Assembly: GCA_004352715.1 (NCBI GenBank)
Contig: SCFE01000101.1
Location: 780,291 to 844,290 of the forward strand
DNA length: 64,000 nucleotides
Reading direction: 5' to 3'
Source of the DNA: Hofstenia miamia
Taxonomy: Eukaryota; Xenacoelomorpha; Acoela
Shown here piece by piece: positions 1 to 12,733 of this stretch (the stretch's first letter is position 1; every line of letters starts with the position of its first letter). The notes beneath the pieces were generated by a model, which made no database searches, was not told the origin of the DNA, and was given only the letters and a program-made list of their open reading frames with translations. The position numbers were made by a program, and so were the translations under genes.

Positions 1-1157
1 TTCACATATAGAAAACCTAAGTCACGAATAATGTGAGCTTATGGTACACACTTTCAAATGCAAAAATTAAGTTAGACTTTCACTCAAATCTATTTCTATA
101 AATTGTGTAAACGCTAAGTCCACATTAATGCAAAATGTGAAATTCTAGGAAAATTGTCCCACTAATTTAATCACGATTTACATAATCAAACTATTCAATT
201 ATTGCTTATTGCTTGCGAATATTCACAGACATATATGTGTAGATTGATAATTATTTTTGTGTTTATGCTTTAACAATATGCTTCTAAGCCATTAACAAAT
301 TAAAGTTTTTCATGCGACATAAATAAAATGGCACCAGCAATAATAATAATAGTGGGGAATCTTACACACAGACATCATCAAATAATCTATGAGATAAAAA
401 GAAAAATGAGATGCAGTCCTTAGGCAAAACAAAGCAAATATAATATGCGTATCGTATCATTAATATAATTTAACTTGGAAATGCTGTATGATGGGAAAAT
501 AATTCTGCTCAATGATGACCTTTGCATTTTAATGAGCATAAATTAGACAGTCGGATTGCTGACAGAGCTTTGATCAAATGCTGCTTCACGAATAAAAGAA
601 AAAAAATTGAGATTGCAATAGTGCAGTTAGTACAGTACAGATATAAGATGCTTGCTTTTATAATATAATCTGACAGTTTTTCAATCTAAAAAATTTGAAA
701 GAGAAATCATTGATAGCCGAACTCAAGCTCGATTGAATATACACTTTATCCATTACAAATGAATATTTTTAGCGTAAGAAATTTGAAATTATTGTAAAAT
801 TTGAAAAAACTTGATTGAGCCTAGAAATTTCTTCTAAAAATAAATAAGTTGAAACATGACTATGCAAACTCATACTAAGACGCCAATTTCTGCCTATGTC
901 TAGCCACTACATATTACATTGAATTTACAATTTATCAGATCAAATTCAATGACAAACTTAAGCGTATTCAAATTCTAACCAAGGCCTGTCGATATTGAGA
1001 AATCAAGTTGAATACACTTAAAATATTAAATTTTTGCCAATTTCACACAAAAATTGTCATGTAAATTGTCTGCAATAACAAATTAGTTTCATTTAATCCC
1101 ATAATTGTCCTCACCATGGTACATCGCAGATTCGAATGAAATTTTCATGTTGAAAGT
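1..1157. other. AT-rich non-coding sequence
   Basis: I see no gene, RNA or recognisable mobile-element motif here. All reading frames are short and rich in stops. Confidence 0.5.
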
Positions 1158-1205
1158 GGTCGATGTAAGCTCTGGTCGATGTAAATTCTGGTCGATGCAA
1201 ACTCT
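1158..1205 (+). repeat. Three tandem copies of a 16-bp unit
   Basis: Units begin at 1158, 1174 and 1190, each starting GGTCGATG and ending CTCT or TTCT, with 1-3 differences between copies. No coding meaning is apparent. It is a small minisatellite in otherwise unremarkable sequence. Confidence 0.8.
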
Positions 1206-1879
1206 GCACGACGCTGAGGGAAGTTAACTCGTTAACGCATTACCGTGCTAATGAAAGCAAGCGTGTGAGTCAGAATAGTTTTTACATGTTATAATTAACC
1301 TATCGGCAAGGCTTCCCATTTTGCTGTTACCAGCTAAAGTAGCTGTTAACAGCTTCGACATTTTCTTAGATAGAATCGATAAAACATTCGTAGATAGACT
1401 CCAACATTGCATGGACAGAAGCAGGGGATAATTTGGGTTTTTTTTGACGGTCTTGATAATGTGAGAATATTGAAAAATAGACCGCTAAAATGCATTTCCT
1501 GACATATTTTATTAAATATTTTTTTATTTAACAAATCAAAATCAGTTGTGAAACACTGATGAGGGACCATTCCATCATGTCCCCTCTTGCATTCGCCACT
1601 GCATAGGAGACAATATCAATTCGTTTGAGTTGAAGTAATTCCTTAGATTTTCAATGCCAGATTGCAGATTCTTAGTTGCTGTTATAATATTTGATTATTA
1701 TTGTAACTTGTATTGATTAATTAGTGTTTGTGCGCACAAACCAGTTACAAGGGTTAGTGTTGTAGTATAAATATGCTTTAACTTATATTGATTGCAGTAT
1801 GTTTTTTAATGCTAAGAATTACAGTTGCAATGTTTTGTAATGTACGTTAGATTTATATCTATAATTTAAACTATCATAT
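1206..1879. other. Non-coding stretch with a CTGTTAACAG palindrome
   Basis: No gene is seen. The palindrome GCTGTTAACAGC lies at 1341-1352 next to GCTGTTACCAGC at 1323-1334. The same motif family is clustered at 23256-23450, so this may be the edge of a decayed transposon. Confidence 0.4.
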
Positions 1880-2437
1880 CGTTTCTAGTCGTTCTTTACA
1901 GTTGGTTTAAAAGCTTTTTCAACTGATGTTTATAAACATGTGTCAATGGCGTATTGGTAAATTTCAGAATAATTAACTTCACTTATAATATCATTGACAT
2001 AAATAGCAAATATAATCGATACTGGAATACTCCTCTTTCACGGTTTACATATCCAGATTTTTTCCATTCAAAACTACACACTGTTTTCGGTCTCCTAAGA
2101 AGATCATGATTTGAAGAATGGAATTGTTATCAAAGTCGTAATGTACCAATTTTCGCGTTAGTATTTCAAAATTCATGCTATTAAATGCTTTGCTTAAATC
2201 AATTAGGGCTACACAACTAGACTTATTTTTAAATTGATTTAATTTTATTTTTTAGGTAATGGATAACTTGTGCTGTAGCCAGGACGAAATCCAAATTGAT
2301 TTTTTGATAAAATAATTTCCGAAGTTGTGTACGCATTTATTCAAAGTAATTTTTCAAATAATTTGCTGAATCAGTGTGTTATTGATATTGGCCGATGGTT
2401 TTTGGGACAAAGAGGGTCACCACTTTTATACACTGGC
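1880..2437 (-). pseudogene. LINE reverse-transcriptase relic (CR1/Jockey-like)
   Basis: Translation of the minus strand gives the conserved reverse-transcriptase blocks of an APE-type non-LTR retrotransposon in the right order. From 2437 downward they are PVYKSGDP..KNHRPIS, FSKLFEKLL, QFGFRPGYSTS, ALIDLSKAFNS, a GVPQG-like GVFQ, then YVNDI and a YADD-like YAIDT. Several internal stops and at least two frame changes separate them, so this is a dead fragment of roughly 180 codons. The endonuclease and the 3' end are not visible on either side. Family assignment beyond CR1/Jockey-like is inference. The RT identity is firm because six ordered motifs match. Confidence 0.85.
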
Positions 2438-2491
2438 GCCGAAAGGGGGGACAGCGGTGACAACCGCCACCCCAATTTCCTATTGGGGTGG
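2431..2491. repeat. GC-rich pocket with a perfect 10-bp stem hairpin
   Basis: A GC-rich island starting CACTGGCGCCGAAAGG abuts the RT relic. It contains the hairpin CCACCCCAAT-TTCCT-ATTGGGGTGG (2467-2491). CACTGGCG followed by G-runs resembles the termini of many animal hAT-like transposons, but no partner end was found, so the element identity is open. Confidence 0.45.
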
Positions 2492-5400
2492 GAGTGTCAC
2501 TGCAATACTGTTTATTGTGCTAACTAAAATCCATGCTAACAAAATGGAGACAGATCCACGTTTTATAGATATTAGCAGTTAAAAAACATGAATTTGTATC
2601 ACCAAATGAATATTATGCCTTTTGAAAGATTGGATTACATTGTGTCATAATTCCAAAACCATGCAAGAATTTTTGAGTTACCGACACTCAATACTATAAC
2701 CTTCAGGCAGAGATGGCAGATATTGGCTAGTTGAAAAAAGTTAATTGCAAACTTCTCAAGGATTCTTTTAATATTTGATGCTTTTCTAAAAAAATATTAA
2801 TGTTCACTGATCTCAAACCCTCAAACCACCTCTGATATTATTATCGTAAATTTATTATTTTGATGTTAAAGTGCAGAACAGTATTTGAATTTGATTTTTA
2901 TTCTGGATCAAAAGATTTTTTTTGAACAAACAATTGTTGATTAAAGCACTGCTCAGAATTATAAAACTCACTTCTAAGTTTTATGTTGCCGATTACTTTG
3001 GAACTTTAAACTGACGATAAAATCTGTTAATGTTAAAGGTTATTTTACTGATAATAATGTTAAATGTTGGCAATGTTTAAAAATGTTGCATGATATTGAT
3101 CATGTTTTTATGATTGGTAATGTTTTAAATGGGACTGTGGACTCGAAATCGGATTCGGTCGCGAGAGGCCAGTCTCAGACTCGGACTTGGACTCGGTCGA
3201 TTTTTGGGTTAAATATTAAAAGATGTTGAAAACTTTACAATAATACAATAAGCCTTTGGTTTTTGATGCATCATTGATAAAACAGCATTTAAACATCGAC
3301 CCTTTCTATTTTTCAAAACTCATTAATTCGGCATAGCGACTGCTGAAAGATTTTCATCTTTGTGTTGTGCCTTCGTTAATGAAAGTGTTTGTTAAATTCA
3401 TGCGTGATAAACAAATCCCATTTCATGTAATAGCGTTTGGTGTATGAATTTTTTGATTGCCGTGAAAGGCGTGCTTTTGACATCAATTTTTTTTTGACAA
3501 ATAATATGGGACAACCTGTAGATGTGCAATGTTGGATACATATTTTCATACCTAGCTTGACCCACAATCGCAGAAAACATTTCTCAAACAATCATACTTT
3601 ACACACATGAAACCAGCACACGCTATTTTCAAATATTTGATGGAAGAATTGTATGAAATATAAATATAAAATTCAATATGAACTATGACGACTTCACAGT
3701 ACAAATAAAAACACAGCTCTAAACTTATACTCTGAGAAATGCAGTCATACACAACATATGCCCACATTTGATTATGCTAAGTTTCCTTGTAAAATATAAA
3801 CGTGGACAAGGACTAATGCTGTTGATTTTACTTTAAAAAGGGTATTTTAACAGTGAAAACCATTCCAAATTTTGCAAAAATTTCTAATGATTTCTAATGA
3901 TTTGTTGAAAGAGTTTAAAAAAATTATGTAAACATGGCCTATGAAATATGGGTGTATGAGGAATGGCACTGCAGGATATTAAATATGCAAATAACATAGT
4001 ATTTTATGCAGAGTTAGATCGTAGTAATTATATTTTTGATAAGAACAAACTTCAAATGCAAATGCTTAAAAATTAATTCGTAAATAATATGAGATTTGCC
4101 CCCTTAATGCTGAATTGCTTCCGGTGTCACTGCTCTTATACAAAAGATTGGTGTCAGATTTTTTAAGTAATTCTTGGAAATTCATTATCAATAATACATT
4201 GATTAAATGCAAAAAAATCTTTAAAAACAAAGAATGGAAAGTTAAACATAGTTATCGATTTGTTAGTGTCTAATTTCTTTATTGTAAAATTTAATTCTGT
4301 TATATTTGCAAGTCTAAATGAAAAAAATAGCTATAATAATAATGCAAACGTTTGTACCACAAAGTGGTGCATACAGAAAAATTATAATCAATTTATGCTG
4401 AGAAAAATATGAACAAGATTAGAGTAACGAATGGCAGGGGGAGCAGGTACAGAATTGGAAGAAATCGTATTTATATTGCAGACCAAATTGAGATATGGAA
4501 GAGAGAAGAAATGTGAGGAGTTGATCTTAAATTCGATGGTTAGGCCAGAGTCCAATTTCTAGATCTCAGTAAATTATGAAGATATTGAATATTTCAAAAT
4601 TCCTAATGTGTGCTGTTATAAAATTTGTGCTAACTCTAGGACTACAAATATACACTAGTTATGTGCAAAATAAAACAAACAAAAATGCAATATTACCATT
4701 TCTTTCAAAACACAAAGAAATTACTTTCAACCAGTGGCGTTAAACCTAGGGGCATTTTGAAAACTGAAATTTTTGCATGTGATGTATGTACCAAGATTTT
4801 ATCTGCTTTTTTAAACTTTGCCGTCGTTTTAGTATATTATATAACCAATTGCTACGCAATTTTGATTATAATTACTGTACTTTTCAAAAATAACTTCTAG
4901 ATTAGTATGTTAGTAATTCACGAAAAAAATTTTAGATCAATAATTTGCTGAAATTTCATATATCAATAAATACAATATTTCAATACTTATTTTTATAACC
5001 AAGTAAAAGCTATATTGCAAACTGAAATTTTAGTGAAGTTTTAAGATATTTCAGCAAAGCCAGAAAAGACCAATACATTTTGAAAATGTATTTCCAAAAT
5101 AATATAAATTTTGAAAACAAGACATTTTTCACAATCACATCAAGCAAATATACTACATTCTTTCAAATTTGAAGGAGGTAGCTAGCAATTCAGTTTTCTT
5201 CTGAAAAGGGGCCTGCCTTTAAGGATGAGTCGTTAACAGAAAAAAATAAAATTTCAATCGTGAATAATATCCAGCGTCGAACCAAAAATATTTTAGCATG
5301 TACGAATTTTTAAACTTTCTTGAATTGGACAACACTTTGAATCATGACAACTGTCAAAACGTATAAAATGCGTTCAAATTTAGTATGGTGTTGCAAGATG

Positions 5401-6022
5401 AATTTTTTTGCCATATTTCACATGCAGAATTACTTCTTTGCAAGAAGTCGTTTTTCATGAAGCATGATTGAGTACAGAAACAAACCAATTGTTGTTTTGA
5501 TTTTTGAGAGCATATTTTATGTATTACTAAATTGAAGTTTAAACTGGTGGCTATTTGCTTGAACAACAAACATTAAATATGTAAATTGTTCTAGATTACA
5601 ATAAAACGTTCTTGACTGAAAAAAATTACCAGTCTAATCAAAGCTTAGGCATTTTTCAAGAATGCCACTTAGTGAATTATGAGTGGTTAAATTTTTTTTC
5701 AAGAAATTTTAAAAAATAATGAAATACCAATGATGTTTGAGGTTAATGAACACTAATTCTTTACTCACTCTCACATAAAAAAAATTGAACTTCAAGCCTC
5801 CCTTATTTTTAAGGGGTTAGAAGCCACTGTTTTCTACCCAATAACTAGTCTTTCCAATGGTCGAGATTGAAGACAGACTTGTATGGTCCAATGTAAATAA
5901 GTCATTTAATATTACATTTCTGCATATATTTTGATGGGTATGCCAAAAAAATTGGCGTTTCAAAATCTGCCAATTTTGGTTGTCGAACCCTTAGAATTTT
6001 TCTATGCTTATATTCAGCTTGA

Positions 6023-6027
<5 letters not shown>
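2492..6027. other. AT-rich non-coding sequence
   Basis: No convincing coding region is present. 3132-3200 is a degenerate run of the motif GACTCGG, more GC-rich than its surroundings. CCAGTGGCGTTAAACC near 4732 resembles a transposon terminus without a recognisable partner. Small open frames elsewhere have no domain signature. Confidence 0.45.
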
Positions 6028-6055
<28 letters not shown>

Positions 6056-6060
6056 NNNNN
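6028..6060. repeat. TA microsatellite running into a 5-N gap
   Basis: An alternating TA tract ends at 6055 and is followed by five Ns (6056-6060), so the assembly was uncertain at this simple repeat. Confidence 0.9.
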
Positions 6061-6142
6061 ATTTTCCAACAACTGAATGTTATGCAAATCAACTTCAGAG
6101 AATTTAAGGCAGAAAGAATTCCTGAATATGTATCTAGTAAGA

Positions 6143-6181
<39 letters not shown>

Positions 6182-6260
6182 TACTAGATACATATTCAGG
6201 AATTCTTTCTGCCTTAAATTCTCTGAAGTTGATTTGCATAACATTCAGTTGTTGGAAAAT
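6061..6260. repeat. Perfect 87-bp inverted repeat around a TA core
   Basis: 6061-6147 and 6174-6260 are exact reverse complements, separated by a 26-bp TA tract. The left arm starts immediately after the 5-N gap. The right arm continues into unique sequence. As single-stranded DNA or RNA this would make an 87-bp perfect stem. It could be a real cruciform or fold-back element, or a fold-back read or assembly artefact. The exact identity of the arms and the adjoining gap make an artefact a serious possibility. Confidence 0.9.
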
Positions 6261-8400
6261 TTTAAAAAGATATCTCTTGACTGATAGTGATGGCATGAAA
6301 TGAGTGCAGGGAAAAGCCTGAATTTGTTATAACACAGTTAATATTATTTCCGCACAGATTCCTTGTTTTTCGCATTTAGTCTGTTTTCTATGTTATTCCA
6401 AGCACATACTAAACACATAATCATTCCAAAGTGTAGGAGTTTTCTCAGAAATTCCAAGCACAATAAAATACAAAATAATAAATATTCATTGTTTATGTAG
6501 CATTTTTTAATATAAAGTCAAGAATGAATCATTGATTCATTTGAAATTAATGAAGTTTATCGGTTTGCTTCGATATAAGTAACATTTTCTTTATGCATAT
6601 GAATACGTAAATATTATATTAATGCTCAAATTGACACTAAAACCTCAATTAGGAAATTTTACTAATTCAAAGCAATTGCACAAAAACGTCTATGAACAAA
6701 GGATGACTTTATATAAAAGCAAGATCAACTTACTTTAAAGGCAGCTGTTATCAAACAAAACGGATTTTATTTTTTATAACTGTAGTTTCTTTTTCTTTAT
6801 AGATAATTTTGCACATTCCTTTGATATGGCTTTAAAAAATTATCATGGCAATTCACAAAGATTCAAAATATTATGAAAATATATTTTTAAGTTCTTACAA
6901 AATAGCTGCTTTATGTAAACAAATATAATGTGTATGTATTTGCTGGGATCATGCAAAATCGCTATTGCAAAGAACCTCTATGTGCACAAAATGTTATACT
7001 CCCATTTAATACTATTGAATAATAAAACATTTCTCTGCTGATTAATATTTCATAATAAAAATAGATATGATCAAAGTTACAAAAGAATTTTGGTTTGCTA
7101 AGGATATAATTTAAAAGTATAACTAATTTGGTGGTATTGCTAAGATTAAACAAAAAAATGGAGTCTCAATAGAGAGTTCTGGAAAGTTTTTGCACCCTTT
7201 TTTGCCAACATGTTATCAATGATTTTAGTTAATCCACTTAGGTTGTACTTCAAGGAAAATTCATCTTTATTGAGAAATCTATAAGGCAGCTTAAAAGTTA
7301 AACTAAGAGTGAGATAATTGAAGATTTTTTGATTAGTGTAAAAATTTATGCTTGTAGCTAATATAGTATTATAGTAAGCTCAATTTTTTCATATGTGGGT
7401 AACATCAATTGCTATTTTATTTTCATACATTAAATTAAAATAGTACTAACTACACTTCTTTGATTTACTTCACAGTTCATCGCAAATTTGGAACAATTTA
7501 CTTTCGTACGTGTAATTATGCATCACACAAGTATAGCAAAAATTTCTTAACCACATCTCATTATTGGGAGATCCAACTGGAGGAAAACCTGAACCATGTC
7601 TGTGATTTTGACATGTCAGCATAGTGAAGATATTATTCACAAACTTAAATCCTCAGCAATTTAAAACTTTATTCTGAAGCGAACGGAATTTTACTCGAGA
7701 TACATAGAAGTTAATTTTGAGGAAATATTCTTGGATATGCTACAAATTGTACAATTAGGATTGTTCAACTAGGAGATCTTAATAATCGTTAACTGAAAAT
7801 TGTAAATGTTATTTTTGGAATTCAGTTTTTTGTGAAGCAATTTAGCGCAGTCATTAAATTGTACTAAAGCATTTTGAAATAATAAAAATCTATAATAGGT
7901 AAAAAATAAATTACAGCTTGCTAATTTATAATGTTTATGCGAACGTGAAAACTCTTTTAATAATTAATTTTTTGAAATGAATGAATTCCAGACTTTAAAT
8001 TCATAACGATAAAAACACTTCTGCATACACTATTCTGTATTTATATCTATTTTTATTAGAAAATAACTGGTGACACTTGATCATCCTTAGTATATAAAAA
8101 TATTAAATTATTTATCATTAATTGAAAATCATACAGTTTTTCTTAACTCAGCAATAAATATTCTTCTGAGTGGTTTGAACTTTACTTTATAATATGAATC
8201 TTATGAAATTTTCAATATGGTATTCAATAATAAAACAAGATCCAAATATACTTCAAATTTGATGCTGAAGTCTACAAGCGATTAAAATTTTATAAATATA
8301 ACTGCTACAAATGTATATTTCTTTCGAAACGTGAAGTTGGGATAGTGCAAGACGTTCACTACACGATCTTAACTTACTACTATACAAATCCATTTACCTG
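6261..8400. other. AT-rich non-coding sequence downstream of the GPCR
   Basis: No gene is recognised. The part nearest 8400 may hold the 3' untranslated region of the minus-strand GPCR gene. No clear polyadenylation site could be fixed. Confidence 0.4.
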
Positions 8401-10010
8401 TCACCAGCACTTCGCATTTCTAACCATTTCAAAAAACACTTCTCGAAACATGGGGCCGCTAATAAAGTAGAAGATGAAGTTCACAGATGAATTAACTATT
8501 TCCAACAAGCACTTTGAGCTGAGAATTAAAATTGCAATTGCCTTATCTCGAATGGAATCAACCTTGAAGTTAAAGTAGACAGTGACCATTAATGAGGTTA
8601 CCAGAACTACAATACAAAAAACTGTACTGTTTGTTAACAACATTATTGTCAAACGTCTTTCAGCAATGTTGTCTTTTTTCATGCTTCGCAACTTGTAAAT
8701 AAAATAAATATTACAAAAAAATACAACAATAAATGGAATTGTACAATATAGCAATATTGCTGCACATGCAGTATACCAAATAGCAAAAGTAGTCGGGGCA
8801 TTTAAAATGCAGCGAGAGTCAACAATTTCAAACAAAAACAGATTTGGGGAAGTAACAGTGTAGCAAAAAATGATGACAGATATCGTATATTTATGCGCCA
8901 ATCCTGAATTACTGTTCTGTTTATACCAAATTGGCCAGTGAATTGCAACCACCCTGTCGACTGCGAGTGCCATCATGTGCATGGAGGCAAGAATTGAGCC
9001 ACCCCAACTGTGATATGAAGAGATCTAAGCATACCTATTGTTATTCGCAACAACAATATTGTACTAGTAATATACTATGTTCTTTTTTAGTACTAGCTAT
9101 TCTGATTTTATAATACCAATGAAAAATTTAGTTTAAGGTTTAATTGTATACATCAAAGTAGTAAATTTTCTAATTTTTGAAATTGAATGTATGCAATATA
9201 ATGCTGTATACTGGCAAATTTATTTAAACTATTATTAATAATATCACTCTAACAAAGCTAGAGAAATATGGAATATATAAAAAATATACATGACAACAAA
9301 TATATAATTATTGGAGTCACTGGCGTAGATACTGGGAAGGACATGAGGGAATTCCCTCTCTCTCCTAAAATATAAGAACCTAAAAACTTACAACTATTTT
9401 TGTGATAATTTAAACGAGTAATTGAAATAGTAAATGAATTATATAAAGTTTCAATTGTGGAAACGAATCGAAGCTTTTCAGTGAAAGGGGAGTTTTTTAT
9501 TTAAAAAGATTAAATATTAAAAAACAACTAGCTTAGTGACGTAACTACACGGGAGAATTTCTCAGATATTTGAAAAAAATTGTGTGACAAAGTAGTGTCT
9601 TAGTGGTTTTCTACTTTGAATCCCCTACAAAATTCTAAAGACTTAAGCTCCTGATTGGAATGACCTAAAGTTTCGATTTTGGTTTACTAACTTGAGTCTA
9701 GTTTTATGCATAAACAATAATGTTATCTTACTTTGCAAAGGTACCAGTTTGAGTTTGGTACGGAGATGTTGAAGTAGCTTGGACCACATTCCACATAACC
9801 ATCTTGAATTATTGATAGTCCATCAATTATTGCCTGAGTTTTGATGAGAGTCACTGATGAGTTTTTGTACTTTAGATTTGAGGCTGTTATGTAACAACAA
9901 ATATTTAATAAAATTCCAATTGAGGTGACACATATGCAAGACAATGTAATGTATTGTGATAGTTTATATTCAAAAATGCTCTGAATTTTCTCTTCTGTAT
10001 AGTTGATCAT
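8401..10010 (-). CDS. Rhodopsin-class (class A) G-protein-coupled receptor, two exons
   Basis: A seven-helix plasma-membrane receptor that should signal through heterotrimeric G proteins; the ligand is unknown. Exon 1 is 9732-10010 (93 codons) and exon 2 is 9024 down to 8401 (207 codons plus stop), giving a 300-aa protein. The 707-bp intron has donor AAA|GTAAGA and acceptor CTTAG|ATC. I chose this acceptor because it puts exactly 24 residues between the TM3 cysteine (C92) and the DRV aspartate (D116), the class A spacing. The start ATG at 10010 lies two bases after a good acceptor (TTTCTATTTAG), suggesting an upstream untranslated exon; an in-frame ATG at 10160 would add 50 residues. Visible features are an N-terminal NYT glycosylation site, N36 in TM1, D63 in TM2, DRV 116-118, C165 in loop 2, a TM5 proline, an NFxxY motif (N275-Y279) replacing NPxxY, and a short helix 8 with GPMFREVFF. 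TM6 lacks CWxP and TM4 lacks the usual Trp. It may be a peptide or lineage-specific chemosensory receptor. Confidence 0.85.
9318..9340 (+). other. Transposon-terminus-like motif in the GPCR intron
   Basis: CACTGGCGTAGATACTGGG inside the intron resembles the CACTGGCG-type ends of hAT-like animal transposons. No matching inverted end or target duplication was found, so this is only a hint that the intron contains transposon debris. Confidence 0.25.
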
Positions 10011-11499
10011 TTCTAAATAGAAAATGTGATTCACTTGTTGGGGCCATGCGGCAGTCACTCCTAGAATAAGTATTGAGGGAATCTGTTTGACTATTTCATA
10101 AATGAATAAAGCATCTAATGCACACTGAGACCTATACATCATCAACATCATTGCATACAATGCAATTACTCATAAAATATTCACAAGCAACTAACAATTT
10201 ATATGCAATTATATGTCATTTCCCAATATATCATATGTATTTAGTTCCTATAATGATTTTACCTGGAAATTTAGCAATGAACAAATCTTCTTAATATTCA
10301 AAAGATCTTTTGTGAAGGATAAAAAGCGGTTGCAAACTTTCCAAATACAATTATGGTAGCAAATCCTTAATGACCCACATTTCATTTTTAGGAAATTCTC
10401 CCATTAAGCTATCGAAAGGAAATATTCAGCGTTTTTATTCTAATCAAAAAACTTACTTAATACATGTTTTTAATAACGCCACAAATTATGCGTTTTGGAA
10501 GACAAAGAAGAGAGACAAAATTACAAAATGCTATTTTTTAAATTTCCATTTGAAGAATGCTCACCATGGAGATAATTGTTGCAAAATACACAGCCAGAAA
10601 TTTCCAATTATGCCATTTGAAATGGGTAATTGCTTACAATAGGTTAGTTGCTTGATGATGCTTTAACTTTAGGAATAGATCTTTTAAAACATGATCTCTA
10701 CATCCTCTAGAACAGTTTATATTAGGCAAAGCTGACCATAATTTATAAGATTATTGCAATTTCATGTAATAACATGTGCACAAAAATTACTTCACGAATA
10801 GATAAACAGTTTTAAATGATCGCATCTATTAAGAAATCACTTCTAGTTTTTCGATACCAATCAATGGCTGGTCCAATAGGGGGCAATGAAGGTGATCGCA
10901 CCTCCTCCCTATTGAATAAATATACACTTTTTATAAGCTAAATTTATTGCATTATTGTATTCAGGAAATCTTAATTGAGGTAATTTCCCTTTTCTCCTCT
11001 TTAGCTTAATTCTTCAGAGAGTGAATGAGAAGAAATCTCTTCTTAACTAATATAAAACTAAATCATTGAATTCTCTTTAGCAAATTTCAAGAAAAAAGAA
11101 TATACATTCATTCGAGTTTCAATTGAATTTTCATTTGTCATTTGGGGTTCGTGCATTCGATTGCAAAAAGACCCAATTAGGGAACCCTACAGTTAATCCT
11201 TAACTTATTGGTGAACAAATATATCTCCTACCTACACATCATATTTGCTCAGCATTAATATATGATACTAAATATATTTGTTATCACCATGATTTCCACA
11301 ACTAACGGGAGCAAATTTGCATTAAAATGTGTAATAGAATTCGTAAAAGTTATTACTTTAAATATTTCGGAAAATTTAGAGTACATGCATACAACATTTT
11401 AATAGAGATCATCACAATTCAAAGTTAGGAGGCTAAATTAAATGTGTATTACTCTAGAAAATTGCTTACTATGATAAATGTAAATTACGGTGATTTGGA
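10011..11499. other. Non-coding sequence upstream of the GPCR
   Basis: This should hold the 5' untranslated region and promoter of the GPCR, but no TATA box or initiator can be assigned with confidence. An imperfect hairpin sits at 10874-10914 (CAATAGGG..GGTG-ATCG-CACC..CCCTATTG). No other gene is visible. Confidence 0.4.
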
Positions 11500-11712
11500 T
11501 CAATAGGCCTTATTCGCATCGTACACATTATTTTTTATTCCTGATAGCAAAAGATCTAGAATTGCTATATATCTTGAATAAAAGAAATTTCTGGAGATGT
11601 CCAATTCTTCAAAAAGACTGTGTGTCATGAAAATACGACTTTTTTGATGAGTTGACCAATTTATGCCCCCAATTTGCTGCATATAAACAATAAATGATAT
11701 ATTGCTATGCAC
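11500..11712 (-). pseudogene. LINE APE-endonuclease relic
   Basis: The 70-codon minus-strand frame matches the C-terminal part of an apurinic-type endonuclease from a CR1-like LINE. A decayed GDFN-P-INW block reads QIGGINW. It is followed by a hydrophobic stretch and an ILDLLLSG block matching the family's LDLvlS, with KNNVYD after it. The catalytic GDFN residues are lost and no other endonuclease motif is visible upstream, so it is a dead fragment. The call rests on motif order and spacing, not on an alignment. Confidence 0.55.
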
Positions 11713-12155
11713 AATGTGTTGAAAAATTAATTTTACATTTTAAAATTTTATTTTGGTATCCTTTTGCTCTTTCAAAACTCTTTTTTTAATTTTCAGTGTG
11801 TAAATCTTATACGTTTCCAAACAACCGAAACGCTGAAGACATTTTTGGCAAGGACTATAAAATAGCCACAAAATAAGTCGAATTGGCATAAAATTGAAAG
11901 TCCGCCCTGAAGTTTCGAAGAGAATGGCCGGGTCTGCTGTAGAGTTTTTGACCACATGACAATCTCTGATCACACAGGCTTAATAGCAATCCCACAAATG
12001 ATAACGATATGGCTGTGAATAAATTTGGCACTATACTTTTATAAGATAAATTGCGAAAATCAACATAATTGCAATTTACAGAATCAATGAAGAAAGTATT
12101 GGTAACTAGCCTGCCTTATCTAAACCTACATGCTGGTGGCTAACCTCTGTAAGAG

Positions 12156-12166
12156 CCCCCCCCCCC
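12156..12166 (+). repeat. Homopolymer of 11 C
   Basis: A run of 11 cytosines sits 10 bp before the left terminal repeat of the MITE at 12177. G or C runs like this are common near transposon ends in this window. Confidence 0.9.
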
Positions 12167-12176
12167 TGCCATCCAA

Positions 12177-12733
12177 TAGGGTAAAGTTGGGCTCAACGGT
12201 TACGGGCAAAACGGACAATACAAGCATGTGAGTTGCAGATCAACTAGATTTCTATGAAATCTAAATATAGATTGGATTTTTACTGAATTCTTATTGTTTA
12301 ATAAGTTACTTTTTTGTGCTTTTGTGCTAATTTTTACTTGAATTGTTGCATCCTTCCAGGCCAATCTTTTACTTGAAAGCTTTTATTTTGCACCGTGTTT
12401 ACAGCACTTATTCAACACCAACTAAAATCTTTTCCACTAAAGGTATGTAAACCCTTGTTCTTAGACGTGCTAGTATGCGGAAAAGTAAATTTTGCAAAAA
12501 ATATAAGTTTTACCCTTTCTGCTCCTTTACATTCCGTTCTGTCCCTTGGAGGTGTAAGTTAATTAAATTAACTACATGACATTTTCTTAATGCGTAAACT
12601 TTCTCAAAGTGGTGCATTTTCTTGTTTGAAGATAATTGAAGCTAAAAATTCCATAAATATCAAGCACATAATTCATGGGGTCCATGCAATACACATGTTT
12701 TAATATGTAACCGTTCTGCCCCGCCTTACCGTA
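12177..12733. mobile_element. 557-bp MITE with 27-bp imperfect TIRs and TA ends
   Basis: The left end (12177-12203) begins TAGGGTAAAGTTGGGC and the reverse complement of the right end (12707-12733) begins TACGGTAAGGCGGGGC. Both finish AACGGTTAC, and 21 of 27 positions match. Both ends start with TA, fitting a Tc1/mariner-type TA target site. No coding frame of note lies inside. A third, internal copy of the motif (TACCCTTTCTGCTCC, near 12513) suggests terminal sequence was reused. I infer a non-autonomous element mobilised by a transposase encoded elsewhere. Confidence 0.7.

Noticed and set aside
3376-3767. Overlapping minus-strand frames with a transposase-like feel (ending in a LLHEMGF block)
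   Set aside because: No catalytic motif, no inverted repeats and overlapping alternative frames; too weak to name.
5991-6303. Two ~100-codon frames on opposite strands with tyrosine-isoleucine runs
   Set aside because: Both are translations of the TA tracts and the fold-back arms.
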